34,730 nt of DNA from a virus (IMGVR_UViG_3300048930_000050:1-34730); one strand, 5' to 3'; shown: positions 24,676 to 32,327, counted from the first letter of the stretch. The notes: generated by a model from the letters alone, not told the origin. Numbers and translations are program-made.

Positions 24676-26778
24676 ATGGCCTACAACACCGGCAACCCGA
24701 TCGGCTCGACCGACGCGCGCGACCTGTACGACAACGCCGCGAACCTAGACCAAGCCATGAACTCCACCGGCCAGCGATGGACGGACCGGTTCGGCATATC
24801 GCGCCCGACGTGGGCGTCCGCCGGCGGCTACTTCTTCCTCGGCGACTACGAGGCGGCCATCGAGATCACCGGCTACAACCAGGTGGTCCGGCAGGACGGC
24901 GAATACTGGAAGCTCGAGACCGGCCAGACCCTGCCCTACACCACGACCGGCGACTGGTCGACCGATGGCGTGGACTTCGTGAGCGTCGGCGATGCGGTGC
25001 TGAGACAGGACCTCGCCAATTCGACACCCGGGATGGGCGCGGACCTGGTCGCGATCCCGACCACGCAGGCAGAGACCGATGCGGGCGCGACGATCGCCGA
25101 TCACATGAAACCGTTCCCGAGCATAGAGCGGTACGGCGCAGACGGCGCTGGCGACGACACTGCCGCGTTCGAGGAGGCGGTGTCGGTGGGCGCGGTGCAT
25201 GTGCCGGCCGGTAGCTGGACGCAGACCGCCGTGGACGTGACGCGCTCGGTGCGGATCAGTGGCGAGGGCGGCCAGTCGATCATCGACCAAGGCTTCGTGG
25301 TTCCTGTCGAGGAAACCGGCGACCTGCTGCTCGAGGTGCACGACCTCGCCGCCAATCCCGGCTCGGGCGGCGGCGGGGCGATTCTCTCGGCAGAGACCGG
25401 CTCGCCCGCGAACGTCGATGTGCGCGCGGACAACGTGCACAGCGAGAACGGCGATTCGATCATCAACCTGCCGGTGGCGGGCGAGCTGCGCGGGATCATC
25501 CGAGGCTTCAGCGGCAAGGATCTTGGTGGCGTCGGCGTCCGCCTCGGCTACAACGACGAGAACGCCCAGGCGAACTGGGGGCCAGTCATCATCACTGGCG
25601 GGATCGTGGACGGCCTTTTCCCGCCGGACTCGGCCAGCCACTATGCCCTGATTTCCTACGTGCCGAACAGCGTGATCAGCTCCTACGTGGCCCGGAACGT
25701 GGGGAACACGGGCGGGGGTGCTGGCACCGAGGCCGTCTACACCAAGGCGAAGGGCTCCGTGATCGCCAACGGCGTGCATGTCGACGGCGGCCTGGACGAA
25801 GGCGCCATGAACATCAAGGGCGGCACGAAGGGCGCCACCGACAACCCGCTCGGCTACAACGTCGTTGCGGTAGGGCACGTCTTCGAGTGGACGGACGCCT
25901 ACATCGCGGCCGATGGCGATCCGACGACCCTCACCGGCGTCAACCTCGCCAACGACAACCTGTTGTTCGGGGCGGCGCTGTTCTTCAACGGTTCCGGTCG
26001 GGCGATCCACACGGCGTCGGCCGAGCTGGACTCGGTCGGCATCTTCGACGTCGCCATTCTGGACGGGGCCTACGCCGACGGCGGGATCTACCACCAGTCC
26101 AGCGGGCGAGGCCACACCGTCCGGGGCGCGACGATCCGCAACATCGACGGGCCGGGGATCAAGACCCGCGGCGCAGAAACTGACTCGACCTTCGACTACT
26201 CGGACATTCTGGTCGACGACGCCCTCTATGGCTGGGTGATCAGGCCATCGGCTGACAATATCGCGGACTACACGCTGCGGAACTCGACCATCCGCGCCAC
26301 GACCGGCGCGGCCATACTGTTCGACGGCCCGTTCAAGCCCCGCTCGGTCACGATTGAGAACGTCAACGTCGGCGACTTCCGATCCCGGGCGACGTTCAAC
26401 TACGACGCCACGGCGATCGTGCCTACCCGGTGGCGTATCCGCGACCTCAACGGCCACGGACAGACGACCGACGCGACGCTGCGGAACTTCGCGTCGCTGA
26501 AGGTGCCGCAGGGCAAGATGATGTCGATCACAGTGCGCGCCACGGCGAACAACGGCACCACGGCATCGCTCGTCACCGAGAAGCGGGCATGCTTCAAGAA
26601 CACCGCAGGCACCGTGACCCAGTACGGCACTACCCAGACGGTCGGCGCGATCAACCCGGACTCCGTGACCTGGGACGTAACCTTCGGGATCAGCGGCGAG
26701 CTGGTCGTTGTTTATGTCAACGGCGCCGCCGCCACGACGGTCGAGTGGGCGGTCAGTCTGGACGCCGACTGCCCGTGA
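24676..26778 (+). CDS. Tail spike with pectate lyase-like beta helix
   Basis: 700 residues with AGGAAA before the ATG. Residues about 1-115 form the virion-attachment domain (NTGNPIGSTDARDLYDNAAN, TW-x-G-x-F pattern). Residues about 145-165 carry the pectate lyase superfamily entry ERYGADGAGDDTAAFEEA, followed by many short repeats of a right-handed beta helix (for example DNVHSENGDSIINLP, HTVRGATIRNIDGPGI and RNSTIRATTGAAI). The last 100 residues form a compact beta domain ending in VVVYVNGAAATTVEWAVSL. It probably binds and cleaves a host surface polysaccharide; the enzyme activity cannot be fixed. It is the last gene of the rightward operon. Confidence 0.85.
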   Translation: MAYNTGNPIGSTDARDLYDNAANLDQAMNSTGQRWTDRFGISRPTWASAGGYFFLGDYEAAIEITGYNQVVRQDGEYWKLETGQTLPYTTTGDWSTDGVDFVSVGDAVLRQDLANSTPGMGADLVAIPTTQAETDAGATIADHMKPFPSIERYGADGAGDDTAAFEEAVSVGAVHVPAGSWTQTAVDVTRSVRISGEGGQSIIDQGFVVPVEETGDLLLEVHDLAANPGSGGGGAILSAETGSPANVDVRADNVHSENGDSIINLPVAGELRGIIRGFSGKDLGGVGVRLGYNDENAQANWGPVIITGGIVDGLFPPDSASHYALISYVPNSVISSYVARNVGNTGGGAGTEAVYTKAKGSVIANGVHVDGGLDEGAMNIKGGTKGATDNPLGYNVVAVGHVFEWTDAYIAADGDPTTLTGVNLANDNLLFGAALFFNGSGRAIHTASAELDSVGIFDVAILDGAYADGGIYHQSSGRGHTVRGATIRNIDGPGIKTRGAETDSTFDYSDILVDDALYGWVIRPSADNIADYTLRNSTIRATTGAAILFDGPFKPRSVTIENVNVGDFRSRATFNYDATAIVPTRWRIRDLNGHGQTTDATLRNFASLKVPQGKMMSITVRATANNGTTASLVTEKRACFKNTAGTVTQYGTTQTVGAINPDSVTWDVTFGISGELVVVYVNGAAATTVEWAVSLDADCP

Positions 26779-26804
26779 TGCTCTCGTGGGCGCGCGCCGC
26801 AGGC

Positions 26805-26862
26805 GTGGGAGGCTTGCGGGAAAGTGGGAGAGGCTTGCCGGAGATTCCGCGTAAGCCTTTGA
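26805..26862. repeat. Short repeats beside the attachment core
   Basis: GTGGGAGGCTTGCGGG at 26805-26820 and GTGGGAGAGGCTTGCCGG at 26824-26841 are near-direct repeats. A third, inverted copy of the AGGCTTRCG element is present at about 26850-26858 (CGTAAGCCT). They abut the tRNA-like core and could be arm-type integrase sites. Confidence 0.4.
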
Positions 26863-26865
26863 ATT

Positions 26866-26905
26866 TGGTCGGGGCGGCCGGATTTGAACCGACGACCACT
26901 TGATC
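26866..26905 (-). other. attP: tRNA-derived attachment core (attP candidate)
   Basis: Read on the minus strand, this 40-base stretch is the 3' half of a tRNA: an anticodon-stem 3' side TCAAG, variable loop TGGTC, a perfect T arm (GTCGG, loop TTCAAAT, CCGGC), acceptor strand CGCCCCG, discriminator A and the encoded CCA. The acceptor and T arm look like a tRNA-Pro. The 5' half is missing and the anticodon loop is not valid, so it is not a functional tRNA gene. Phages that integrate into tRNA genes carry just such a 3' fragment to restore the host gene. It lies between convergent operons, with no integrase gene in the window. Confidence 0.75.
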
Positions 26906-26922
26906 CCTGGTCAGGCACAGGC

Positions 26923-27351
26923 TCACCCCTCCCGCTCCTCCATCAGCGCCCGTATCGCGTCGGCGATCTTCTCCGCGCTTTCCTCTGTGCTAGCGAACAT
27001 CATGACGACTTCTTCGCACCGCTCAATCGTCGCCCGCTCGATGGCGTCGCGCTCTGCCGTCAGCCGCTCGACATCAGCGCGGAGGCGGGTGATTTCTTCC
27101 TGGCTTTCCGCCGCACCACCAAGTAGGGGGTCATAGTTTTCTTTGAAATCGGCCGCGCGGACCGGATAAATAGCGCCACCATCTTCGATTATTATCCAGT
27201 CGCCCGCTCCCGCAAAATAGATTCCGACGCTGGTATCAATCCGCGTTGTCTCGGTACACTGTCGCGCGGTTACGATCATGGGTCGTCGTCTTGCGTACAT
27301 TCCCACCAGCGGTTTGTTTTCAACCACCAGATACTCGTCTTCGTCGCTCAT
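26923..27351 (-). CDS. PGDYG-like protein with coiled coil
   Basis: 142 residues from the ATG at 27351, chosen because it has AGGAG and GGGGA just upstream and overlaps the previous stop (ATGA); a longer start is only a shadow. The N-terminal 75 residues (MYARRRPMIVTARQC, then GDWIIIEDGGAIYPV and FKENYDPL) follow the pattern of small PGDYG-type phage proteins. The C-terminal half (about 80-140) is a coiled coil (EITRLRADVERLTAERDAIE). The function is unknown. It is the last gene of the leftward early operon. Confidence 0.6.
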   Translation of the reverse strand: MSDEDEYLVVENKPLVGMYARRRPMIVTARQCTETTRIDTSVGIYFAGAGDWIIIEDGGAIYPVRAADFKENYDPLLGGAAESQEEITRLRADVERLTAERDAIERATIERCEEVVMMFASTEESAEKIADAIRALMEEREG

Positions 27352-27644
27352 TCCCCTTTCTCCTGTCGTTCGTGCCATGCGAGCACGCGGCGGATTAGCC
27401 GCCACGGATCAAGCGGTCTGTCATAGTCAGCGCAAAGCCGCATCTCGGAAACCAGATCATCCGACAGCCGCGCAAGGTCGGCGCGGCGGTTCCACGATTC
27501 CCATGCGAGCTGAGTTCTTACGTCCACATACTGCCCAGGCCATCCGTACACCGTTTCGTCGTCTGGAAATCTTCTTACATCCATTTCAAACGGCAGCCCA
27601 GAAAAGAACGACTCAAACTCTTTCCGTTCCGGCGCATCACTCAT
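27348..27644 (-). CDS. Small hypothetical early protein
   Basis: 98 residues from the ATG at 27644 (TGATG with the gene upstream); two GTGs just before are possible starts. It has an aromatic-rich N-terminus (FESFFSGLPFEMDVRRF) and the VRTQLAWESWNRRADLA helix that is common in small early phage proteins. It has no membrane segment. It is not recognised further. Confidence 0.55.
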   Translation of the reverse strand: MSDAPERKEFESFFSGLPFEMDVRRFPDDETVYGWPGQYVDVRTQLAWESWNRRADLARLSDDLVSEMRLCADYDRPLDPWRLIRRVLAWHERQEKGE

Positions 27645-27763
27645 CACCACGCCACCCCCGCCACATATCCGATTGCAGCCCCGATCACAAAAACCCCAGC
27701 CAGCAGAGCGATCACCGCGATGACAGCGCCGTTGTCGATGTGCGCAAAATCGTCCGGGTCCAT
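27644..27763 (-). CDS. 39-residue membrane peptide
   Basis: ATG at 27763, one base after the stop of the pentapeptide gene (TGACATG) and overlapping the next start. An acidic N-terminus (MDPDDFAHIDNG) is followed by one long hydrophobic span, VIAVIALLAGVFVIGAAIG. It is probably a single-pass inner membrane peptide. Function unknown; superinfection exclusion or host-membrane effects are possible for such early peptides but unsupported here. Confidence 0.55.
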   Translation of the reverse strand: MDPDDFAHIDNGAVIAVIALLAGVFVIGAAIGYVAGVAW

Positions 27764-27764
27764 G

Positions 27765-28238
27765 TCACGCTCCAATTTTCCGCTCAAGCCAATCAATCGC
27801 GTGCAGGTACATATCCCCCTGCTCTCTATCGCCTGTGTAGTTCTCGCCCCAATGCTTCCGCGCCTCCTGAATGCTGAAGTCCCGACACCCTGCCCGGATG
27901 CGCCACTCTGTCCCGAATAATGTTGCGTGGGCGAATGAGTACCCGCGCATGTCGCAGACAGGGAGCAAATAAAATCCAAAAGCTTCGCGCAGTTTGGCCT
28001 CGCGCAGGTCGGCCCGGCGCAGGTCGGCCCCACACAGGCTGGCCCGGCGCAGGTCGGCCCCGCTCAGATTGGCCCGGCGCAGGTTGGCCCCGCTCAGGTC
28101 GGCCCCGCGCAGGTCGGCCCCGCGCAGGTCGGCCCCGCTCAGGTAGGCCCGGCGCAGGTCGGCCCCGCTCAGGTCGGCCCATCGCGCAGTCCCGCCATTG
28201 CACATCAAAATGACGATCACTGAGTCAATTGGTGTCAT
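27765..28238 (-). CDS. Pentapeptide repeat protein with AGCR-EARKHW domain
   Basis: 157 residues. Residues about 21-87 are some thirteen pentapeptides of the A(D/N)Lxx type ([15 protein letters not shown]), which fold as a right-handed quadrilateral beta helix. Residues 96-157 form a separate domain with [15 protein letters not shown] and a terminal [10 protein letters not shown] helix. The same domain, at the same residue positions, ends the hexapeptide-repeat protein at 31462-31950. Some pentapeptide proteins (MfpA, Qnr) mimic DNA and bind gyrase, but this one is short and Arg-rich, so that role is not implied. The arrangement TGACATG at both ends shows a tightly packed operon. Confidence 0.8.
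   Translation of the reverse strand: MTPIDSVIVILMCNGGTARWADLSGADLRRAYLSGADLRGADLRGADLSGANLRRANLSGADLRRASLCGADLRRADLREAKLREAFGFYLLPVCDMRGYSFAHATLFGTEWRIRAGCRDFSIQEARKHWGENYTGDREQGDMYLHAIDWLERKIGA
27978..28178 (-). repeat. 15-bp period tandem repeat coding for pentapeptides
   Basis: The DNA repeats with a 15-base period; on the plus strand units read like GCGCAGGTCGGCCCC or GCTCAGGTCGGCCCC. Copies are nearly identical at the DNA level, suggesting recent expansion by slippage or recombination. It is fully inside the coding sequence. Confidence 0.85.
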
Positions 28239-28239
28239 G

Positions 28240-28506
28240 TCACTCTCCCCACGTCTCGCCGTCAGCCGGTATCCGATCTATGCACGCCCACCCACACCGA
28301 TCCGCGCCAGGATTCGGGTGATCCGCCCATTGCGACCGCTCGATGCGGTCCAGTTCCTCGACAGTGATTCCCATGCGATCCGCGCGGATGTCGTCTCCGC
28401 GCAACGCTATCCAGCCCATTGCGAGCATGAACAGCGTCATGGTGCAGACGATCGTTACCCACTCGCCGATTCTGGTTGCGCGCTCTGCCGCTTCTATCCT
28501 GCTCAT
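28240..28506 (-). CDS. Small membrane protein
   Basis: 88 residues. A short charged N-terminus ([14 protein letters not shown]) precedes one hydrophobic span at about 16-35 ([20 protein letters not shown]). The C-terminal half is soluble and Cys/Asp rich ([30 protein letters not shown]). The start overlaps the preceding stop (ATGA). The function is unknown. Confidence 0.55.
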   Translation of the reverse strand: MSRIEAAERATRIGEWVTIVCTMTLFMLAMGWIALRGDDIRADRMGITVEELDRIERSQWADHPNPGADRCGWACIDRIPADGETWGE

Positions 28507-28958
28507 GCCGCATCTCCGATTTCCAGAACCACGCCGTATTCCGCCGCCAGGCGCAGGAGCGTTTCGATAAGCGCCGAGTACGTCTCGCGGTCCCTCGCCC
28601 TGCCTTCGGCATCCTTGCTAGACCGTTCAGCCGGCACCGGCCAGGCGTACTGCTTGCCGCGCGTCCTTATTTCTCTTGTTCCGCGAGTCCCGAAAGCCTC
28701 GGCCAGCACAACGTTGTGCAGCAGCATTTCTGATTCCGCCGCGCTGTAGCCGAGCGCATCACCGAAGCGATGCAGAGCAGACCAGTAGGCGGCTCTCTGC
28801 GGCTCTGTATGCCGCGAGCGAAGCGGGGTAATATCAATGGATACCCCGAGCACACACTTGCCCCTGATCACTTCCAGTTCGGCCCTGCGCGATGGCATCC
28901 AGCGGATCAGCTGCGCGAAAACGTCGTCCAGATGCCGCGTCCCCAATTGGAACTTCAT
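28503..28958 (-). CDS. Possible NinB-like recombination protein
   Basis: 151 residues from the ATG at 28958 (ATGA with the exonuclease); the longer start seen in the same frame is inside the exonuclease gene and unlikely. The pattern RSRHTEPQRAAYWSALHRFG, then SAAESEMLLHNVVLAEAFG, and later AEGRARDRETYSALIETLLR followed by LAAEYGVVLE, recalls NinB/Orf-type phage recombination mediators. These share the R-T-x-x-Q-x-x-Y-W start, a short KSS-like segment and a last 'AAEyGi' helix. Its place in the ERF/YqaJ cluster supports a recombination role. The family assignment is tentative. Confidence 0.5.
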   Translation of the reverse strand: MKFQLGTRHLDDVFAQLIRWMPSRRAELEVIRGKCVLGVSIDITPLRSRHTEPQRAAYWSALHRFGDALGYSAAESEMLLHNVVLAEAFGTRGTREIRTRGKQYAWPVPAERSSKDAEGRARDRETYSALIETLLRLAAEYGVVLEIGDAA

Positions 28959-29572
28959 GCCGCTGCGCTCCTGATGATTTCGAGCAACCGATCCCGCTCC
29001 GCGCAAACCGCCTTGATTCCTCGAAGAAGCTCGGCAATGTACGACTCATCGCGCGTTACACGAACCGTTATGCCGGGCAGATCAGGATGGAAAAACGACA
29101 GGTCGCACCATTCGCGCTCGCAGATCAGCAGTTGACCGTATACCTGCGGCAAGTACCCTGGCGGGCATGTCTTGTTCTTCGCGTAGTAGGCTAGCGTTTG
29201 GACGTGGCCCTTTGCCATCTGGCACTTAATTTCGTGGAGCCCGTCGCTTCCGACCAGCCCATCCGGCGAGCATCCCGCGCCGTGGTTGACGATGAATCCG
29301 ACCGTTTCCACCTCGACGCCGCGCTCAAACTGGTAGGCGAATCGCGCCTGCGGCTCAATCTCGTGGCCGCGTTCTGTCGCCTCATTCCCGCCCCAGCGTT
29401 CCAGCGGCTTGCCGGCGAACATATCGGCAGCGAGTTCCGCCGCGTAGTCCGTCAACTGCGACGACGCCTTTCCTGTCCCGGTAACAATCCGCGAAAAGCT
29501 CGATGCGGTAGGGATGCCGACGCGCGCGGCATACCATTCGTCGGTGCCTTGTTCTACGTTGAAGATTTCCAT
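28955..29572 (-). CDS. YqaJ-family viral exonuclease
   Basis: 205 residues. The lambda Exo/YqaJ fold is clear: VEQGTDEWYAARVGIPTASS at the N-terminus, E72 in RGHEIEPQARFAY, and the catalytic core with D104 in CSPDGLVG followed by E114-x-K116 in LHEIKCQM. H123 and Q125 (HVQTLAYY) and YLPQVYGQLLICEREW complete the pattern. It digests one strand of double-stranded DNA ends to provide single strands for the ERF annealase two genes upstream. It overlaps neighbours on both sides. Confidence 0.92.
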   Translation of the reverse strand: MEIFNVEQGTDEWYAARVGIPTASSFSRIVTGTGKASSQLTDYAAELAADMFAGKPLERWGGNEATERGHEIEPQARFAYQFERGVEVETVGFIVNHGAGCSPDGLVGSDGLHEIKCQMAKGHVQTLAYYAKNKTCPPGYLPQVYGQLLICEREWCDLSFFHPDLPGITVRVTRDESYIAELLRGIKAVCAERDRLLEIIRSAAA

Positions 29573-30540
29573 TAGAACGCGATGCTCACTGCCGGGATGC
29601 GCTTTTGCGCGATAAGTTCGACAGCCAGTTTTGCCTGCGCGTCGTCCATTCCTCCGGCTACCAGAGCCTTGATTGCGGAAGTCATCACGGCTGCGGCATG
29701 GCGCTTGTTGGATTCGCGCCTTCTGGCGTCTTCGGCTTCGCGTTCGGCACGCTCCTTGGCTTCGCGCTCGGCGTTTTCCTTGGCCGCCTGTTCTGCTCGC
29801 TCTGCCCTCAGTTCGGCATCTGCCTTTGCGCGCTCTGCACGCTCGCGTTCAAGCAGCAAATCCTGCTCGCGGCGCTCGGCGGCTTCACGCTCCGCGATGG
29901 CGCGCTGTTCTGCGGCCTTCTTCTCGCGCTCTGCGGCCTCTGCCGCGATGCGCGCGTCACGCTCGGCCTGTTCGCGTTCTGCCTGTTCGCGGCGCAGGCG
30001 TGCAAGCTCTGCCTGCTCGGCTTCGTACTTCTCGCGCTTTTCGATTGCGTCAACAAGCGCGGCCCTGGCGGCATCTTTCGTGCGAGCCGCGCCAACCTCA
30101 AATTCCTCCCAGTGCGGCCCGATCGCGTAGGACTCGAGCGTTTCGAGGCGCGCGCGAAGATCTGCGGCGCTGATATCCTCGTTGCCAACTGCCGCAAGTT
30201 CGCCCATTTCCGCAAGACGCCGTTCGTGCGCCGCTTTCCTGGCCGTCTCGCGCTGCTCGATTTCTTCAAGCGGGCGCTGGTGAACGGCGATCATTTCCTC
30301 GATTTCGGAGATGATCGCTTTGGCTTCGGAATCAACGCGCCGCCCGTATTCAAGGCTGGCGGCCTTCTCGGCTGCGCGAGCCTTGTCTACTGCGGATTTC
30401 GTCTGGCGCAGTTTGTAGATGTGGCTGCGAGCCTCCTTGTTGCCGGCCGGCGATTCGTAGTCGAAAACAACCGCGCTGTTGTGCGACTTCAGGTCGGCCA
30501 ACTGCGCGCGAAATTCGTTGTATACCGCGATGCTTTTCAT
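29572..30540 (-). CDS. Long coiled-coil protein of the recombination operon
   Basis: 322 residues. The N-terminal part (about 1-60) has VYNEFRAQLADLKSHN and KEARSHIYKLRQTKSAVDKA, a pattern also seen in DUF1351-type proteins that sit beside phage annealases. Residues about 165-285 are a highly charged Ala/Glu/Arg coiled coil with many AER, EREA and ERAE units. A compact C-terminal segment (IKALVAGGMDDAQAKLAVELIAQKRIPAV) follows. Its fixed place between ERF and YqaJ suggests that it bridges or supports the annealase-exonuclease pair. That role is inferred. Confidence 0.7.
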   Translation of the reverse strand: MKSIAVYNEFRAQLADLKSHNSAVVFDYESPAGNKEARSHIYKLRQTKSAVDKARAAEKAASLEYGRRVDSEAKAIISEIEEMIAVHQRPLEEIEQRETARKAAHERRLAEMGELAAVGNEDISAADLRARLETLESYAIGPHWEEFEVGAARTKDAARAALVDAIEKREKYEAEQAELARLRREQAEREQAERDARIAAEAAEREKKAAEQRAIAEREAAERREQDLLLERERAERAKADAELRAERAEQAAKENAEREAKERAEREAEDARRRESNKRHAAAVMTSAIKALVAGGMDDAQAKLAVELIAQKRIPAVSIAF

Positions 30541-31271
30541 TTTCCTGCCCTATTTGCTGATGCTTTCTTGAACCTCGCGACCGCCTCTGCGAACTTCGCC
30601 GCCGGCAATTCCTCTACCGATCCGATCCGGTATGCCCCGAGAAACGATTTCGCAATGTCAGGCATTGCTTCCAGGTATTCTCGGATGGTCGCAGCCTGCT
30701 CGTCAGTGATCGTCGCCAGCGCCTTTGATACCGGGCCGTTGCCGTCGTTGTCGTCCTCGCCAATTGCGACGTTGAAGATCATCTTGAGCAGGTAGCGCAT
30801 CCCGTAGGACATGGCCGCGCCGGTCGCGTGGGTCTTGGTCATCACGTCGCCGCCCTTCGCGCCTTTGCCATCGGCCGGCATGTCTACGTGGTACTCGCGC
30901 GAGAAACCTCCGCGATGCGACACCCGGCAGATCACGCGCAACATGCCCTCGGCTGCGTCGCCAGTGTCGAACGACAGCGCAAAGCCGTGCGCCGTGTAGA
31001 CCGGACGCAGGATCGAATCTAGCTTGCCGTAGGTGGCATACCGGCTCCGCGTCTGCGGGTTCGTGGCGTCTGCGGAAATCCTGCCCATCTCGGACTGCGC
31101 GCCGGTCATCGAAGCGTTGAAGTCGGTTTCCGCCTGGCGCATCTGGATGCGCTCGTGCATTTCTAGCAGGCGCTCCATCTTCTCGATGTCAACCTCCGGG
31201 TTGATCGCAGCGCGCTCGATCATGCTTATCAGCGCCGTGCTGTTGTCCTGTGCTTTCACTATCTCGCTCAT
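30537..31271 (-). CDS. erf: ERF-family single-strand annealing protein
   Basis: 244 residues. ERF pattern: a helical N-terminus, ETDFNASMTGAQSEMGRISA, then ATYGKLDSILRPVYTAHGFALSF (the conserved Y-a-dL..v..vl.khGl segment). Later come GGFSREYHVDMPADGKGAKGG and the core TKTHATGAAMSYGMRYLLKM. Residues after 175 form the usual variable tail with a small helical domain (YLEAMPDIAKSFLGAYRIGS). It anneals complementary single strands made by the exonuclease, for recombination and genome circularisation. ATGA overlaps on both sides. Confidence 0.93.
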   Translation of the reverse strand: MSEIVKAQDNSTALISMIERAAINPEVDIEKMERLLEMHERIQMRQAETDFNASMTGAQSEMGRISADATNPQTRSRYATYGKLDSILRPVYTAHGFALSFDTGDAAEGMLRVICRVSHRGGFSREYHVDMPADGKGAKGGDVMTKTHATGAAMSYGMRYLLKMIFNVAIGEDDNDGNGPVSKALATITDEQAATIREYLEAMPDIAKSFLGAYRIGSVEELPAAKFAEAVARFKKASANRAGK

Positions 31272-31465
31272 TTCGACCCCCCGTACAAACCCTTGTAGAT
31301 TTCCTTGCCCTTGTCGTATCCGTGGTCCCAGCCGCGCGTATAGGCGTTGACCAGCATCATCTGGATGAACGGCACCAGATGCGGACTGATCGCGTCCTTT
31401 TCAGCCAGTGCCGCAATCTCCTGCTTGATGTCCTCGATCGGGCTGACGAACTCTTGCTCGCTCAT
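31268..31465 (-). CDS. Small hypothetical early protein
   Basis: 65 residues. An acidic helical N-terminus (EFVSPIEDIKQEIAALAEK) is followed by LVPFIQMMLVNAYTRGWDHGYDKGKEIYKG. The GWDHGYxxGKE type end is common in short early phage proteins of unknown role. It is coupled by ATGA on both sides, upstream of ERF. Confidence 0.55.
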   Translation of the reverse strand: MSEQEFVSPIEDIKQEIAALAEKDAISPHLVPFIQMMLVNAYTRGWDHGYDKGKEIYKGLYGGSK

Positions 31466-31950
31466 ACCGCGCCTCCGTCTCTCGCTTTGCTTATCGCCTC
31501 AAGCGCGTCGAGTATTGCCATCGTCTCGCGGCCAAGCTGCGTGCCTCCGCGAGTAGCCTCCCAATGCTTTCTCGCCTCGCCCATGGTGAAGTATCGGCAG
31601 CCTGCAATCACTCGCATCGGCCCGTCATCACACTGGACATAGATGAATGTATATCCATCGCTGCGGGTGATGCCGTACACCTGCGCGTTGCCGCCCACCC
31701 GCGCGTCGTCGCACACCCGCGCGTTGCCGCACACCTGCGCGTTGCCGTACACCTGCGCGTTGTCGCAAACCCACGCGTCGCCGCACACCTGCGCGTTGTC
31801 GCAAACCCACGCGTCGCCGTACACCCGCGCGCGATCCCCAACAAACGCCGACGCATCAACGCTTGCGGTATCTGCAACCCAGCCGCGACCGTTTTCATGG
31901 CGATGAGCGGGAACCGGGCCATTTCCGTCGTTAAAGTCAAACGTGCTCAT
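31462..31950 (-). CDS. Hexapeptide repeat protein with AGCR-EARKHW domain
   Basis: 162 residues. Residues about 30-92 are hexapeptides of the type A-x-V-x-x-(D/N) (DARVGG, NAQVYG, DAWVCD), as in left-handed beta helices or bactofilin-like folds; many turns carry Cys (WVCDNAQVCG), stacking as a ladder. Residues about 98-155 (FIYVQCDDGPMRVIAGCRYF, EARKHW, then MAILDALEAI) are a domain shared with the pentapeptide protein at 27765-28238. The function is unknown. It overlaps both neighbouring genes (ATGA). Confidence 0.75.
   Translation of the reverse strand: MSTFDFNDGNGPVPAHRHENGRGWVADTASVDASAFVGDRARVYGDAWVCDNAQVCGDAWVCDNAQVYGNAQVCGNARVCDDARVGGNAQVYGITRSDGYTFIYVQCDDGPMRVIAGCRYFTMGEARKHWEATRGGTQLGRETMAILDALEAISKARDGGAV
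31675..31863 (-). repeat. 18/36-bp tandem repeat coding for hexapeptides
   Basis: The hexapeptide-coding DNA has an 18-base period. Within it a 36-bp unit is duplicated at 31754-31789 and 31790-31825 with a single C/T difference, showing recent duplication. It is all inside the coding frame. Confidence 0.8.
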
Positions 31951-32189
31951 CGCTCCCCCGCCATTTCCAGCAGTTCGTTTTCGATGCTTTCGGCCTGACG
32001 TTCGATCTCAGCGCGGACTAGCGCGCCGATCTGTTCGTCGGTCATGTCGATCTCCCATTCGATTTCCTCCGGGTCAGCCGGATAGCCCGGATCGCCATTG
32101 TGCAGGTACATCACCGCCGGGAGACCAGGCGTGTAGTGCGTGACGCGGATTTTTACCGGAATCTCTACGTAAACTTCGTGGTGGCTCAT
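31947..32189 (-). CDS. Small hypothetical early protein
   Basis: 80 residues from the ATG at 32189, preferred because GGAGCGGG lies just upstream; an ATG at 32246 would add 19 residues without a Shine-Dalgarno sequence. It begins MSHHEVYVEIPVKIRVTHYT, a beta-hairpin pattern seen in short early phage proteins, and has an acidic middle (DPGYPADPEEIEWEIDMTD). It ends in an amphipathic helix (AEIERQAESIENELLEM). It is the first gene of the leftward early operon. The function is unknown. Confidence 0.55.
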   Translation of the reverse strand: MSHHEVYVEIPVKIRVTHYTPGLPAVMYLHNGDPGYPADPEEIEWEIDMTDEQIGALVRAEIERQAESIENELLEMAGER

Positions 32190-32246
32190 CTTTTCCCGCT
32201 CCGTTTCGATGGGCTCATCTTGCCAATCGGCAAAGCGCCGCGCCAT

Positions 32247-32327
32247 TTGATTGTCTGAATCGAACCTGCGCGATCAATAGGAACAATCTATTGGATAGCC
32301 AAGGCCGCACGTGGCAATGTTTGCTAC
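32247..32327. promoter_or_regulatory. Divergent switch region with operator-like palindromes
   Basis: The 81-base gap between the leftward early operon and the rightward HTH gene is AT-richer. It contains CAATAG and CTATTG arms with a 7-base spacer (about 32275-32293) and GTGGCAATGTTTGCTAC (32311-32327), an imperfect palindrome with 7-bp arms and one mismatch. The second ends immediately before the ATG of the HTH gene. These are likely operators of the Cro-like protein, flanking divergent promoters; no promoter hexamers can be assigned confidently. Confidence 0.5.

Noticed and set aside
26866-26922. A functional tRNA gene on the minus strand
   Set aside because: Only the 3' half is present; the anticodon loop has no proper T33 and anticodon, and no 5' acceptor or D arm is found.
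27978-28178. CRISPR-like tandem repeat array
   Set aside because: The 15-base period is in phase with codons and encodes pentapeptides; there are no spacers.
31675-31863. CRISPR or iteron array
   Set aside because: The 18/36-base period encodes hexapeptide turns in frame, so protein structure explains it.
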